64,000 bases of DNA from Acinetobacter sp. ANC 4169 (GCF_002135355.1 NZ_NEGE01000003.1:62001-126000), one strand, 5' to 3'; positions 17,603 through 26,345 are shown, numbered from the stretch's first letter. The notes: generated by a model not told the origin, from the letters alone. Numbers and translations are program-made.

Positions 17603-19825
17603 ATGACTGAGCAAATGCCTTTTAACGATGATTATGATAGTAACAATTCGGGGAATGCTGAATTTTCAGAACTGTTTAATAAAAAAATTACACGTCGTGA
17701 TTTGATTACCAAAACTGCCGGAGGTGCTGCTGCGCTTACATTAGCAGCATCTTTGACTGGCTGTGGGGATAACAATAACGATGACCCAACATTAACACCC
17801 CCAACGACACCCGTCACACCCGATAAGAATCAAACCCCTACCTCGCTGCAATTCAAGGCTGTAAACAAAAACGTGTTGGATCAAGTCACGGTTCCTGAAG
17901 GCTATGAAGCACGTGTTCTCTATGCCCTGGGTGACCCAATCTCTGATGGACTCGCAGAATGGGACGAAAATAACATTCCAACAGGTGCTTCATTTGTTCG
18001 CCGTTCTGGTGAATGTCACGATGGTATGACTTTCTTTGGCATGACCAATAGCCGCTTTGATGCAAACCAGTCAGGTTCAGGTTTGTTGGTCATGAATCAC
18101 GAATATGTCGATGACAAAAAAATTCTACACCCTACCATCAATACAATTAGCGCAGCTGTTCGCTCAGAAGATGAAGCACTACGTGAAATTAACTGCCACG
18201 GCGTTTCAGTGATTGAACTGAAAAAAGACAGCAAAACGCAACTGGTAGGCATCAATAAAGCTTCAGTGTTTAACCGCCGTATCACCGCTGCTTCACGTAT
18301 TGAATTTACTGGCCCAGTGAAAGGTAGCAACCTAGTTAAAACCAAGTTCAGCCCAAATGGCGACTTCGGCTTAGGTACCATCAATAACTGTGGTAATGGC
18401 TATACCCCTTGGGGCACTTACTTAACGACAGAAGAAAACTTTAACCAGTATTTCTCTCGTGATGACATTGGTCGTGATGCAAATAGCATTGTAGCGTTGG
18501 ATCGCTACAAAATTCCTGCGGCAAGCTCATACAAATGGCATACGGTAAAAGCCACGGAAGACTCACGTACAGATGACATTAAAGACCTGAATATCCAGGA
18601 TATCTATGACCGTTGGCTAACCAAAGTATCGGGTGCTGAAGCAAAAGATGACTTCCGTAATACGACGAATACCTTTGGCTGGATTGTTGAGATTGATCCT
18701 TTTAATGGCAGTCACGCTCCTGTTAAACGTACTGCACTCGGTCGTTTTGCACACGAAGACTGTCGCGCAAGCCGTGCTATTGCAGGCCAACCACTCGCAT
18801 TCTATATGGGTGATGACTCTCAAGGCGAATACATCTATAAATTTGTTTCTGATGCGCTTTGGGATGCTAAAGATGTGAATGGCGGTTACAGCGCTGGTGA
18901 CAAATACATGAACAGCGGCAAACTGTATGTTGCTAAGTTTAACTTTGACACAGCGACACAAAAATCAACAGGCGAATGGGTTGAACTCAATATCAGTAAC
19001 CCCCTTATTTCAGCTTATGCAAAATACAAGTTTGCCGATCAAGCTGACGTCTTGGTGAATACGCGCCTTGCAGCAGATGCAGTGGGTGCAACCAAAATGG
19101 ACCGTCCAGAGTGGGTTGCAGTCAATCCAAAAAATGGTGAAGTTTATGTGACCTTAACTAATAATAGCCTTCGTGGTAGCACTCATCCACTTGACTCTGC
19201 AAACCCGCGTAACTATGCGGATGCCGACAAAGGCGGCAGCTCTAAAGGTAATATTAACGGTCACATCATCCGCTTCAAAGAAGCTGGAGATGTGGTTACT
19301 GCATCGACCTTTAGTTGGGACATTTTCCTGTTTGGTGCTGAACAAGACTCTGTTCAAGATGTTAACCTGTCAAAACTTGGTGCAGACAATGACTTTTCAA
19401 GCCCAGATGGCATGTGGTTTGACCCACGCGGTATGCTTTGGATTCAAACAGATGATAGTTCATATACAGATGAAACCAACTGTATGATGCTCGCAGCACT
19501 TCCAGGTCAAGTCGGCGATGGTCAGGTTAAAACCACAGCGGGTTTACCAACGCCTACAGGTGCGGAGCTAGACAACACCAAACTCCGTCGCTTCCTTACA
19601 GGCCCTGCAGGTTGTGAAATTACCGGTGTTACCATGACACCTGACTACAAAGCTATCTTTGTTAATATTCAGCACCCGGGTAATAGTTGGCCTGCGAACC
19701 ATCCATCTACATTGAATCTAAGCAAAGCAGTATTAGGCTCTCGCCCACGCTCTGCAACATTAGTGATTACCCGTGTAGATGGCGGTACAATTGCTGGTGA
19801 GGCATTGGAAAAGACCAAAGCTTAA
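17603..19825 (+). CDS. PhoX-type (DUF839) phosphatase, Tat-exported lipoprotein
   Basis: A 740-residue protein of the PhoX/DUF839 family, calcium- and iron-dependent alkaline phosphatases that release phosphate from organic esters. The N-terminus carries a twin-arginine motif (Arg31-Arg32 in KITRRDLITK), a hydrophobic stretch and a lipobox LTGC with Cys54. It should therefore be folded in the cytoplasm, exported by Tat and lipidated. Family motifs are SGECHDGMTFFGM, VMNHEYVD, NNCGNGYTPWGTYLTTEEN, FGWIVEIDPF, FAHEDCRAS and SSPDGMWFDPRGMLWIQTD. It lies directly after tatABC. No Pho box was recognised, so phosphate control is not shown; phosphatase activity is inferred from the family. Confidence 0.87.
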   Translation: MTEQMPFNDDYDSNNSGNAEFSELFNKKITRRDLITKTAGGAAALTLAASLTGCGDNNNDDPTLTPPTTPVTPDKNQTPTSLQFKAVNKNVLDQVTVPEGYEARVLYALGDPISDGLAEWDENNIPTGASFVRRSGECHDGMTFFGMTNSRFDANQSGSGLLVMNHEYVDDKKILHPTINTISAAVRSEDEALREINCHGVSVIELKKDSKTQLVGINKASVFNRRITAASRIEFTGPVKGSNLVKTKFSPNGDFGLGTINNCGNGYTPWGTYLTTEENFNQYFSRDDIGRDANSIVALDRYKIPAASSYKWHTVKATEDSRTDDIKDLNIQDIYDRWLTKVSGAEAKDDFRNTTNTFGWIVEIDPFNGSHAPVKRTALGRFAHEDCRASRAIAGQPLAFYMGDDSQGEYIYKFVSDALWDAKDVNGGYSAGDKYMNSGKLYVAKFNFDTATQKSTGEWVELNISNPLISAYAKYKFADQADVLVNTRLAADAVGATKMDRPEWVAVNPKNGEVYVTLTNNSLRGSTHPLDSANPRNYADADKGGSSKGNINGHIIRFKEAGDVVTASTFSWDIFLFGAEQDSVQDVNLSKLGADNDFSSPDGMWFDPRGMLWIQTDDSSYTDETNCMMLAALPGQVGDGQVKTTAGLPTPTGAELDNTKLRRFLTGPAGCEITGVTMTPDYKAIFVNIQHPGNSWPANHPSTLNLSKAVLGSRPRSATLVITRVDGGTIAGEALEKTKA

Positions 19826-19840
19826 GCATAACAATAAAGA

Positions 19841-19868
19841 AAATGCCGACTTTATGTCGGCATTTTTT
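19841..19868. terminator. Bidirectional terminator
   Basis: AAATGCCGAC (19841-19850), loop TTTAT, GTCGGCATTT (19856-19865) then more T. It lies between the convergent PhoX-type and NRDE genes. Confidence 0.8.
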
Positions 19869-20651
19869 TTATTCATTTAAAGGCAAATCGATCTGGATAA
19901 TATTGCCTTGGGTCTGCCCTTGCTGGGATTTTTCCTGCCATAGCCATGCATCATTTTTCAGCCTTAAAAAATTGGAACAACGCGTGCCATAAACGGGGCT
20001 TTGAATAAAGGTTGAAGAGAGCAACTCTTCCATCTCTAAACTAATGCCGGTTTGTGGCAAAAGTTCGGGAATAATTTTCCGTTCATCTTCCAGAATGTCC
20101 CACACCGTAAAATCAAGATCGACTTGGGGTATATCTACCTGTTGGAGCATGGGTAAAAATTCCTGAGTAAAACGCTTACGCAGGTGTTTGGTCTTTTCCC
20201 AATGCTCGGTCATTAAACCATTGGATACCACATACACGCCTTTGGCCAACACCTGCGGTGCTTCGCCGCGGTTACTCATATAAACCGCCTGATTTGAATC
20301 ACCTAAAAACAAGTTAAAACCGGCATAATCACACTGCTGTTTTTCCAATGCCTGGGCAAAGCGGATGGGAGCCAGATCGGATTCCAGAAAGGTCTGTATC
20401 AGATGACCACGTGAAGTTGGATATTGTGTCTTATCGCTAGCATCCCGGAAATTGGTCAGTACAGCCCAGCGACCGGAGGCGGTAATCCCCATCCATGTGC
20501 CACCCGACTGCAAGTCTTTTCCGGCAATAATCGGGCTGTTTTCCCAGTGTTGTAATGCCAAACTCGGACGCTGATAAAACTCATCCCGATTGGAAATAAG
20601 GCACAGCGGCGTATCATCCAGAACCTGCCAAGCTAAAGCTACAATACACAT
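19869..20651 (-). CDS. NRDE (TANGO2-like) family protein
   Basis: A 260-residue member of the NRDE family, named for the motif seen here at LISNRDEFYQRPS (about 18-30). It starts MCIVALAWQV, with Cys2 a potential N-terminal nucleophile after Met removal, and has the conserved AGKDLQSGGTWMGITASGRWAVLTNFRD cut into GGTWMG and LTNFRD blocks. The eukaryotic relative TANGO2 affects lipid and haem metabolism; the bacterial role is not established. Monocistronic, divergent from lgt. Confidence 0.82.
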   Translation of the reverse strand: MCIVALAWQVLDDTPLCLISNRDEFYQRPSLALQHWENSPIIAGKDLQSGGTWMGITASGRWAVLTNFRDASDKTQYPTSRGHLIQTFLESDLAPIRFAQALEKQQCDYAGFNLFLGDSNQAVYMSNRGEAPQVLAKGVYVVSNGLMTEHWEKTKHLRKRFTQEFLPMLQQVDIPQVDLDFTVWDILEDERKIIPELLPQTGISLEMEELLSSTFIQSPVYGTRCSNFLRLKNDAWLWQEKSQQGQTQGNIIQIDLPLNE

Positions 20652-20744
20652 AATTCATGCTCTTTATCTTTACACATTGAATGTACAACATTTTTCCTTG
20701 GTTTCAGCTAAAATCTGTGCAAAACATAATGACAAGGAACAGGA

Positions 20745-21557
20745 ATGCTGACCTATCCAAATATAGACCCGGTTGCTGTATCGCTGGGACCATTACAAGT
20801 CCACTGGTATGGACTGATGTATTTACTGGCATTTTTATTTGCCTGGGGACTGGCAACTTATAGAACCAAACAGCGTGATGGCTGGACACCCGAGATAGTG
20901 TCAGACCTGATCTTCTATGGCGCTTTAGGGGTCGTGGTGGGTGGTCGCGTAGGCTACGTATTCTTTTATGGCTTTGAACAGTTTCTGGCCAATCCGCTCT
21001 GGCTATTTCAGGTCTGGACCGGTGGCATGAGCTTCCATGGCGGCTTTCTGGGTGTGATGCTTGCCATGCTGTTCTGGTGCAAAAAATATCAGAAAACCTG
21101 GTTCCAGACTTTGGACTTCATTGCACCCTGCGTTCCGACTGGCCTGATGTTCGGTCGTATTGGCAACTTCATTGGCGGTGAACTGTATGGCCGTCCGGTC
21201 ACTGATCCTAACTTTGCACTTGGGATGATTTTTCCCAACGACCCGCTGCAACTGGTGCGTCACCCATCACAGCTTTATCAGGCCGTGGCTGAAGGGTTAA
21301 TCCTGTTTATTGTGTTGTGGTGGTTCAGCTCCAAACCGCGTCCACGTATGGCCGTTTCTGCCTTATTCCTGATTGGTTACGGGATTGCGCGATTTGTGGT
21401 GGAATTTTTCCGCGAACCGGACAATGGCCAGCTGTTCATTGGCTGGATGAGTAAAGGTCAATTCCTGACTGTACCAATGATTTTGATTGGCCTGTGGATG
21501 ATGTGGTATGCCTATCAGAAGAAAATCTATGATTGGGGCCCAAATAAAAATAGCTAA
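20745..21557 (+). CDS. lgt: Prolipoprotein diacylglyceryl transferase
   Basis: Inner-membrane enzyme attaching diacylglycerol to the lipobox cysteine of prelipoproteins, including several in this window (PhoX-type, BamB, PilF and the 47.6-kb lipoprotein). 270 residues with about seven membrane helices and the diagnostic signature FGRIGNFIGGELYGR (about 143-157). Also visible are VHWYGLMYLLAF, GGMSFHGGF and RHPSQLYQA. ATG 20745 follows AAGGAACAGG. Downstream is a REP-like element. Confidence 0.95.
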   Translation: MLTYPNIDPVAVSLGPLQVHWYGLMYLLAFLFAWGLATYRTKQRDGWTPEIVSDLIFYGALGVVVGGRVGYVFFYGFEQFLANPLWLFQVWTGGMSFHGGFLGVMLAMLFWCKKYQKTWFQTLDFIAPCVPTGLMFGRIGNFIGGELYGRPVTDPNFALGMIFPNDPLQLVRHPSQLYQAVAEGLILFIVLWWFSSKPRPRMAVSALFLIGYGIARFVVEFFREPDNGQLFIGWMSKGQFLTVPMILIGLWMMWYAYQKKIYDWGPNKNS

Positions 21558-21565
21558 ATAAAATT

Positions 21566-21600
21566 CCTTCTCCCTTTGGGAGAAGGTTAGGATGAGGGGA
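21566..21600 (+). repeat. REP-like palindromic element, copy 2
   Basis: Stem CCTTCTCCC (21566-21574) / GGGAGAAGG (21578-21586) with loop TTT, followed by TTAGGATGAGGGGA. Same layout as the element at 14726, with compensatory differences in the stem (T-A pairs in place of C-G). Confidence 0.68.
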
Positions 21601-21750
21601 GAGAAAAATGCCTCTTTTTTTTCATTTCTCTCCCTAGCTCTGAGCGCTTAAGAAAGAAATTTAAGACCACATACTGGCAGGCTGAATCTGTGCTTCCCTC
21701 TACCTCATATGCTAAAGTGCCATTAGCTCTCATTTATCTATCAGAACAAT

Positions 21751-22137
21751 ATGCTTGAATTTTGGTTTAATCCTAAAGTTTCCATCCTCCGTAAACTGCT
21801 GATCTTTGTGATCATCGCGATTGCAACAGGTGTGCTGTACTGGATGGAACCATTAAAACCGGATGCCATCCTGATGTTCATGGGTACAGGTATTATTTTC
21901 CTGATTTGCCGTTACTGCAAAATTCATTTTGCTGCAAAAAATCCGACCGGCCTGTTCTACCGGCTATTGATCTGGATTCCGATTGCCCTGTTACTGGCCC
22001 TGATTTTCATGCATATGCAGAATGGGGAAATTCTCATTCCGGGTGCTCAAGGCATTGGTTTTATGGCATTGGGCATTTGTCTGTTTTCGCCTTTATCTTT
22101 ACTGAATAAAAACGATCCTTTAGATGAGCAAAAATAA
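21751..22137 (+). CDS. Small membrane protein, paralogue A
   Basis: 128 residues, not recognised. It has three to four hydrophobic segments (about 14-31, 38-53, 65-87 and 98-117) and a soluble start MLEFWFNPKVS. It resembles the next product (MLEFWYSDKCS) in N-terminal motif, spacing of segments and the closing IGFxAxGxxL block, so the pair probably arose by tandem duplication. The stop overlaps the next start as TAATG (22135-22139). Function unknown, inner-membrane location likely. Confidence 0.65.
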   Translation: MLEFWFNPKVSILRKLLIFVIIAIATGVLYWMEPLKPDAILMFMGTGIIFLICRYCKIHFAAKNPTGLFYRLLIWIPIALLLALIFMHMQNGEILIPGAQGIGFMALGICLFSPLSLLNKNDPLDEQK

Positions 22138-22502
22138 TGCTGGAATTTTGGTATTCAGACAAATGTAGCCGTCAACTTAAACTGATGGTTTGCATTGCAA
22201 CTTGCGTGATCATTTATCTCTGCTCTACGGTACAGCCACTTTCAGCTGTATTTACCGGGATCAGTGTGGTGATTGGTATGGGTATTCATGGCTTAAGAGT
22301 ATTAGGCTTAAAAATAGCAGAAGATAATCCCTATAAAAAAGGTTTTGCAATTCTTATTTTGATCATGCCACTGATGGCCTTAATCACCTTGATTTCAGTA
22401 CTGCCAGCACAACATAAACTGATGCTTGCCATTCAGGCGATTGGCTTTGCTGCGATTGGTTTATTTTTATTATCGGGCTTTCCCAAACGCAGATTTGATT
22501 AA
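22137..22502 (+). CDS. Small membrane protein, paralogue B
   Basis: 121 residues with about four hydrophobic segments and the N-terminus MLEFWYSDKCSRQLKLMVC. It shares MLEFW, the mid-protein KIAxxNP/KFAxKNP region and AIQAIGFAAIGLFLL with the preceding gene. Translationally coupled to it. No domain recognised. It converges on rplT across a bidirectional terminator. Confidence 0.62.
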   Translation: MLEFWYSDKCSRQLKLMVCIATCVIIYLCSTVQPLSAVFTGISVVIGMGIHGLRVLGLKIAEDNPYKKGFAILILIMPLMALITLISVLPAQHKLMLAIQAIGFAAIGLFLLSGFPKRRFD

Positions 22503-22589
22503 AATAAATTGAGTGTACTGCACTATCCTATATTTTCCTCTCAAAATATCCCTGAATTAATGAAAGATATTTTTAAAGCCGAAAATAAA

Positions 22590-22616
22590 AAAGACCGCTA
22601 AAAGCGGTCTTTTTTA
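22590..22616. terminator. Bidirectional terminator, rplT / membrane protein pair
   Basis: AAAGACCGC (22590-22598) and GCGGTCTTT (22604-22612) with loop TAAAA, flanked by A- and T-runs. Confidence 0.8.
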
Positions 22617-22629
22617 AGTCTTAAAAGAC

Positions 22630-22989
22630 TTATGCAGCTAATGCATCTTTAGCTTTAGAAGCTAAAGCAGCAAATGCAACTGCGTCATGCATAGCGATGT
22701 CAGCAAGTACGCGACGGTCGATGATTACTTGAGCTTTTTTCAAGCCAGCAATCATACGGCTGTACGACAAACCATTTTGACGAGCACCGGCATTGATACG
22801 TGCAATCCACAAAGCGCGGAATTGACGTTTCTTTTGACGACGGTCACGGTAAGCGTATTGACCTGCTTTGATTACTGCTTGGAACGCTACGCGATATACG
22901 CGTGAACGAGCGCCATAGTAACCTTTAGCACGAGCAAGAATTTTTTTATGACGGCGATGAGCCTGTACACCACGTTTTACACGAGCCAT
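22630..22989 (-). CDS. rplT: 50S ribosomal protein L20
   Basis: 119-residue primary 23S rRNA-binding protein, essential for early large-subunit assembly and a translational repressor of its own operon in E. coli. The typical very basic N-terminal tail is [35 protein letters not shown] (split here as ARVKRGV and [14 protein letters not shown]). It lies 12 bases after rpmI. Unusually, infC is not next to it but about 5.2 kb upstream on the same strand. Confidence 0.97.
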   Translation of the reverse strand: MARVKRGVQAHRRHKKILARAKGYYGARSRVYRVAFQAVIKAGQYAYRDRRQKKRQFRALWIARINAGARQNGLSYSRMIAGLKKAQVIIDRRVLADIAMHDAVAFAALASKAKDALAA

Positions 22990-23001
22990 TTATAAATCTC
23001 C

Positions 23002-23196
23002 TTAGATGTATGGGCACATACGGCGAACTGAAGCAACGTCACTTACGTGAACCATTACACAGCCGCGTAATTGACGAATACGCTTAGCAGATTTTTTGGT
23101 CAAAATGTGGCGTTTGAACGCTTGTTTACGCTTAAAACCGTTAGCAGTCGCTTTAAAGCGTTTAGCTGCACCACGGCGAGTTTTCATCTTAGGCAT
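23002..23196 (-). CDS. rpmI: 50S ribosomal protein L35
   Basis: 64-residue basic ribosomal protein ([38 protein letters not shown]). Forms a two-gene operon with rplT. In most Gammaproteobacteria infC lies immediately upstream; here the gene has its own upstream region with a plausible promoter at 23269-23297 and a structured leader. Confidence 0.97.
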   Translation of the reverse strand: MPKMKTRRGAAKRFKATANGFKRKQAFKRHILTKKSAKRIRQLRGCVMVHVSDVASVRRMCPYI

Positions 23197-23268
23197 AACA
23201 ACCTCTTTTGAACACCTGTTCGGCTCGTTTGCACCATTACAAAACGACCTGCAGGTAAGGGAGCCAGT
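23197..23268 (-). promoter_or_regulatory. Structured leader of rpmI-rplT, possible L20 target
   Basis: The roughly 70-nt leader on the minus strand can form an outer pairing GGCT/AGCC enclosing the palindrome ACCTGCAGGT and a hairpin CGTTT / AAACG, ending at AGAGG before the L35 start. L20 autoregulates this operon in E. coli and Bacillus through rRNA-like leader structures. This leader is a candidate for that role; the assignment is inference. Confidence 0.4.
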
Positions 23269-23297
23269 ATTCTAAAGCATCTTTGCTTAAAACAAAA
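23269..23297 (-). promoter_or_regulatory. Probable promoter of rpmI-rplT
   Basis: On the minus strand TAGAAT (23269-23274) is a good -10, with a weak -35 TTTTGT (23292-23297) at 17-base spacing. It supports rpmI-rplT being transcribed independently of infC. Confidence 0.45.
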
Positions 23298-23432
23298 GCA
23301 CATATGCTGAAAATAGCGCACCGATCATCGACTTCACTTAGACTTATTTTCACTATCCAAAGCGGGATGTTTTTATTAATAAATCAACTATTCGGCATTA
23401 TAATTATCACAACATAAGAATACTGGACTCCT

Positions 23433-24692
23433 ATGAACCCTGCACAGGATGCTTTTGCAGCCCTGCGTTATCGTGACTTTTCCATTGTGACGATTAACCA
23501 GTTCTGTCTCACCCTCGCTATTTTAATTCAAGAAATTATTGTCGCCTATTCGCTGTATCAGATTACCAAAGACCCTTTAACCCTCGGTTTAATTGGACTT
23601 GCCGAAGCGATTCCGTTTATTGCCTTGTCATTATGGGGCGGCTATTTTGCCGACCGCTTTAATAAACAGACCATCATGAAAATCTGTTTGTTTTTCGCCT
23701 TACCTCTACCTCTGATTTTATGGTGGCTTTTTCATGCTTACGGCTTGGCTCAAATTAGCGTAAATATCCTGTCTTGGGGAATTTATGCAGTTATTTTTGG
23801 CTTGGGCACCATTCGTGGTTTTTACAATCCATCTGCAACATCGCTCAAGCCTTTTCTGATTCCACGTGAGCTCTATGCCAATGGTGCAACCTGGACCACG
23901 ATTGGCTGGCAAAGTGGCGTGATTATTGGGCCGATGCTCGGCGGTTTTATGCTGGCATTTTTAGGTCGTGAAACCAGTTTACTTTCGGTAGCGGTACTCT
24001 TGGCCATCTGTTTTATCCTGATTAACCTGCTGCAAAAACGCAGTTTTCCCAAGATTGAAACAGACAATTTACTGGAAAGTTTGGGTGATGGTTTCCGCTT
24101 TATCTGGAAAACCAAAATTGTGCTCTGGGCCATTTCACTGGATCTGGTTTCAGTATTGTTCGGCGGCGTGATTGCCTTATTGCCAATTTTTGCTGAAGAC
24201 ATTTTAAAAGTCGGGCCTGAAGGTTTGGGTTATTTGCGTGCTGCTCCTTCCATTGGTGCACTCATCACCATGATCGCCTTAACCAGATTTCCACCGACCC
24301 AGAATGCCTGGCGCAATATGCTGCTTGCCGTGGCCGGGTTTGGCGTGTTTACCCTGCTATTTGCCTTCTCGAACAATATGTGGCTATCGCTGTTTGCCTT
24401 GGCCATGACTGGTGCCTGTGACAGTATTTCCGTGGTCATCCGACAAACCATTCTACAAATTTACCCGCCAGAAAACATGCGTGGTCGTGTCGCAGCAGTA
24501 AATGGCATGTTTGTATCATCCAGCAATGAGCTGGGCGCTTTTGAATCCGGTTTGGCGGCAAAATATATGGGCACCATTATGGCAACTGTATTTGGCGGCT
24601 GCATGACCATGGTGGTGGTGGCCATGAGCTGGGCAAAAACGCATGATTTATTTGGTGTCGATATTACTAAAGTGCATGATCATGAACATTAA
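23433..24692 (+). CDS. MFS transporter (EntS-like exporter family)
   Basis: 419-residue inner-membrane protein with 10-12 membrane segments. It has a short cytoplasmic N-terminus (NPAQDAFAALRYRDF), an MFS loop 2-3 motif at GGYFADRFNKQTIM (about 67-80), and the family feature GRVAAVNGMFVSSSNELGAFESG in the second half. The arrangement resembles the MFS_3/EntS group of exporters, which includes siderophore and drug exporters. Substrate unknown. It is inserted between rpmI and infC and reads opposite to both. Confidence 0.82.
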   Translation: MNPAQDAFAALRYRDFSIVTINQFCLTLAILIQEIIVAYSLYQITKDPLTLGLIGLAEAIPFIALSLWGGYFADRFNKQTIMKICLFFALPLPLILWWLFHAYGLAQISVNILSWGIYAVIFGLGTIRGFYNPSATSLKPFLIPRELYANGATWTTIGWQSGVIIGPMLGGFMLAFLGRETSLLSVAVLLAICFILINLLQKRSFPKIETDNLLESLGDGFRFIWKTKIVLWAISLDLVSVLFGGVIALLPIFAEDILKVGPEGLGYLRAAPSIGALITMIALTRFPPTQNAWRNMLLAVAGFGVFTLLFAFSNNMWLSLFALAMTGACDSISVVIRQTILQIYPPENMRGRVAAVNGMFVSSSNELGAFESGLAAKYMGTIMATVFGGCMTMVVVAMSWAKTHDLFGVDITKVHDHEH

Positions 24693-24795
24693 TTGAATTT
24701 TTAGACTTGCGAGTATTTCCAATTCAGGAAATACTTCGCACTAACAATACTCCACTCCTGCCGCACGATCTGGTTTGATTAAGAAATAAATATTT

Positions 24796-25542
24796 ATGAA
24801 ACAAATACTGTGTTTTTCTCTACTCTTGAGCCTCCCGTTCAGTACTGTCTATAGCGCTGCACCCAAAGCAGCAAAACAACTCGCCGTTCAGAAAAGTGCA
24901 GCCCTTCCCGCGCATTTGACTACCCGCGTTCAGTGGACCAAATTTCCGCGCCCCAACTACAAAAATGAAGATTTAAAAGACCAGAACCGCAGTGCCATTA
25001 TTCGTATTTATGCCGATGAAACTGGCAGTATTACCAAAGCCAGCGTACAAGAAAGTACCGGATTGGCACATCTGGATAACCTGTTAATGAATGCCGTGCG
25101 TGAAGCGCATGTCAAACCGCATATGGAAAATGATACGGCAACACCTCTCATTGGCTATCAAACCTTTAGTTTAAAATTAGGCCAGGAAGATGAGGATGCT
25201 GAAGCTTGTCCCTATCAGTTTGAATCGAAAAATTGGCAGGCTCAACAGCAGAACAGAAAAACACCTTTTTCATACCAAACCCAGCCTCAGCTAGACATCG
25301 ATTCTGAATTGCTCAACGGGCACAATCGTAGCGTTAAATTCACCTTTAAGGTCAATAAACACGGCGATGTGAAAAAAGTTAAAGTGAAACAGGGTTCGGG
25401 TATTTATGCTTTAGACCAAAAAGTTGTTCAAGCTGTATCAAATAGTCAAGTTACGGTAAAACGTACTGCCAAAACCTTATGGATGTATAAGAAATCCAGC
25501 TTTAAAGATGAGATTACGTTCGACTTAAATCACTGTGAATAA
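24796..25542 (+). CDS. Exported protein with two TonB C-terminal-like domains
   Basis: 248 residues with a signal peptide (MKQILCFSLLLSLPFSTVYS) and no membrane anchor or proline-rich spacer. Two TonB_C-like units are visible: about 45-130 (YKNEDLKDQNRSAIIRIYAD, GSITKASVQESTGLAHLDNLL) and about 165-245 (NRSVKFTFKVNKHGDVKKVKV, SGIYALDQKVVQAV). Both have the beta-alpha-beta pattern and the LD(x)xxxxAV helix. Cys at about 136 and near the C-terminus could form a disulfide. As it cannot anchor to ExbBD, it is not an ordinary TonB. A periplasmic TonB-dummy or scaffold role is inference. Confidence 0.72.
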   Translation: MKQILCFSLLLSLPFSTVYSAAPKAAKQLAVQKSAALPAHLTTRVQWTKFPRPNYKNEDLKDQNRSAIIRIYADETGSITKASVQESTGLAHLDNLLMNAVREAHVKPHMENDTATPLIGYQTFSLKLGQEDEDAEACPYQFESKNWQAQQQNRKTPFSYQTQPQLDIDSELLNGHNRSVKFTFKVNKHGDVKKVKVKQGSGIYALDQKVVQAVSNSQVTVKRTAKTLWMYKKSSFKDEITFDLNHCE

Positions 25543-25550
25543 GCAAAATA

Positions 25551-25580
25551 AAAAGAGAGATACTCAGGTATCTCTCTTTT
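25551..25580. terminator. Bidirectional terminator
   Basis: Perfect 13-bp stem AAAAGAGAGATAC (25551-25563) / GTATCTCTCTTTT (25568-25580) with loop TCAG, between the TonB-like gene and yqaA. Confidence 0.85.
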
Positions 25581-26004
25581 AAAATAAACTAAAAGCCAAA
25601 TAGATAAATAAATAGCGCCCTATTTTAGCAATCGAAACCATCATTAAAAATCGGACAAAATTTTCTTTCAGCAGACCGGCAATCAGGGTAATCGGATCAC
25701 CAATTATTGGCACCCAACTCAACAATAATGACCAGTAGCCATATTTGTGATATTTCGCCTGTGCTTTGAACATTTGCTGCTGCGACACCGGAAACCATTT
25801 TTTGTCTTTATAGTGTTCAATCTTAAAACCCAGCCACCAGTTCACACAGGATCCCAGAATATTTCCCAGACTGGCAACAGCAATTAACAGCCATGCCTCA
25901 TGCTGACCCTCGACCAGAAAAGTGAGCAGCACCGCTTCAGACTGTAACGGTAATAAGGTGGCCGCACCAAAAGCAGAAATAAACAGTAACAGGTAGGCCG
26001 GCAT
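25579..26004 (-). CDS. YqaA-type small DedA-like membrane protein
   Basis: 141-residue membrane protein of the SNARE-associated/DedA superfamily, YqaA branch. It shows LLFISAFGAATLLPLQSEAVL, GNILGSCVNWWLG, and the family loop SWVPIIGDPITLIAGLL (about 103-119) with the conserved GDP. DedA relatives affect membrane phospholipid flipping and envelope stress tolerance; the YqaA role is unproven. It lies 15 bases after a small membrane protein gene on the same strand. Confidence 0.82.
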   Translation of the reverse strand: MPAYLLLFISAFGAATLLPLQSEAVLLTFLVEGQHEAWLLIAVASLGNILGSCVNWWLGFKIEHYKDKKWFPVSQQQMFKAQAKYHKYGYWSLLLSWVPIIGDPITLIAGLLKENFVRFLMMVSIAKIGRYLFIYLAFSLF

Positions 26005-26019
26005 TAGGCCAATACCTGT

Positions 26020-26304
26020 TTAAAGCCCGAGTTTTTTCTTGGTCGAGATATATTCATAAACAGACCAAAGCACCGCTAAAATCAGAACCAGATAACGGCT
26101 ATAGCTATAGCGTTGCGTCAAAGGCTGGATGGCTGCGTATAATGCATTTTGATCCTGCGTATTTAAAGTTGCCATAAAATTCTGGATGTGCACGGCTTCT
26201 GCAATATAAAGGATTAGACAAGCCGCTATGCCAAAAATGATGCTCCAGTAGATTCTGGCATTTCGTTCAAGAATACGGGTTGAATTTAAAAAGAATGCTT
26301 TCAT
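26020..26304 (-). CDS. Small two-helix membrane protein, function unknown
   Basis: 94 residues beginning MKAFFLNSTRILERNARIYW. There are hydrophobic segments at about 20-38 and 70-87 and a lysine-rich end (STKKKLGL). An earlier in-frame start at 26370 is unlikely because it would put the N-terminus across the GST terminator hairpin at 26320-26345. No family recognised. Probably co-transcribed with yqaA downstream. Confidence 0.6.
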   Translation of the reverse strand: MKAFFLNSTRILERNARIYWSIIFGIAACLILYIAEAVHIQNFMATLNTQDQNALYAAIQPLTQRYSYSRYLVLILAVLWSVYEYISTKKKLGL

Positions 26305-26319
26305 AAGGTGCTGATCCAA

Positions 26320-26345
26320 TAAAAAACCACCGCTGGGGTGGTTTA
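26320..26345 (-). terminator. Terminator after the GST gene
   Basis: On the minus strand CCACC / GGTGG arms around CCAGC, followed by TTTTTT. Read on the plus strand, the A-run precedes the hairpin. It closes the glutathione transferase gene. Confidence 0.65.

Noticed and set aside
24708-24740. Intrinsic terminator of the MFS gene
   Set aside because: The stem is good but no T-run follows, so it is recorded only as a stem-loop.
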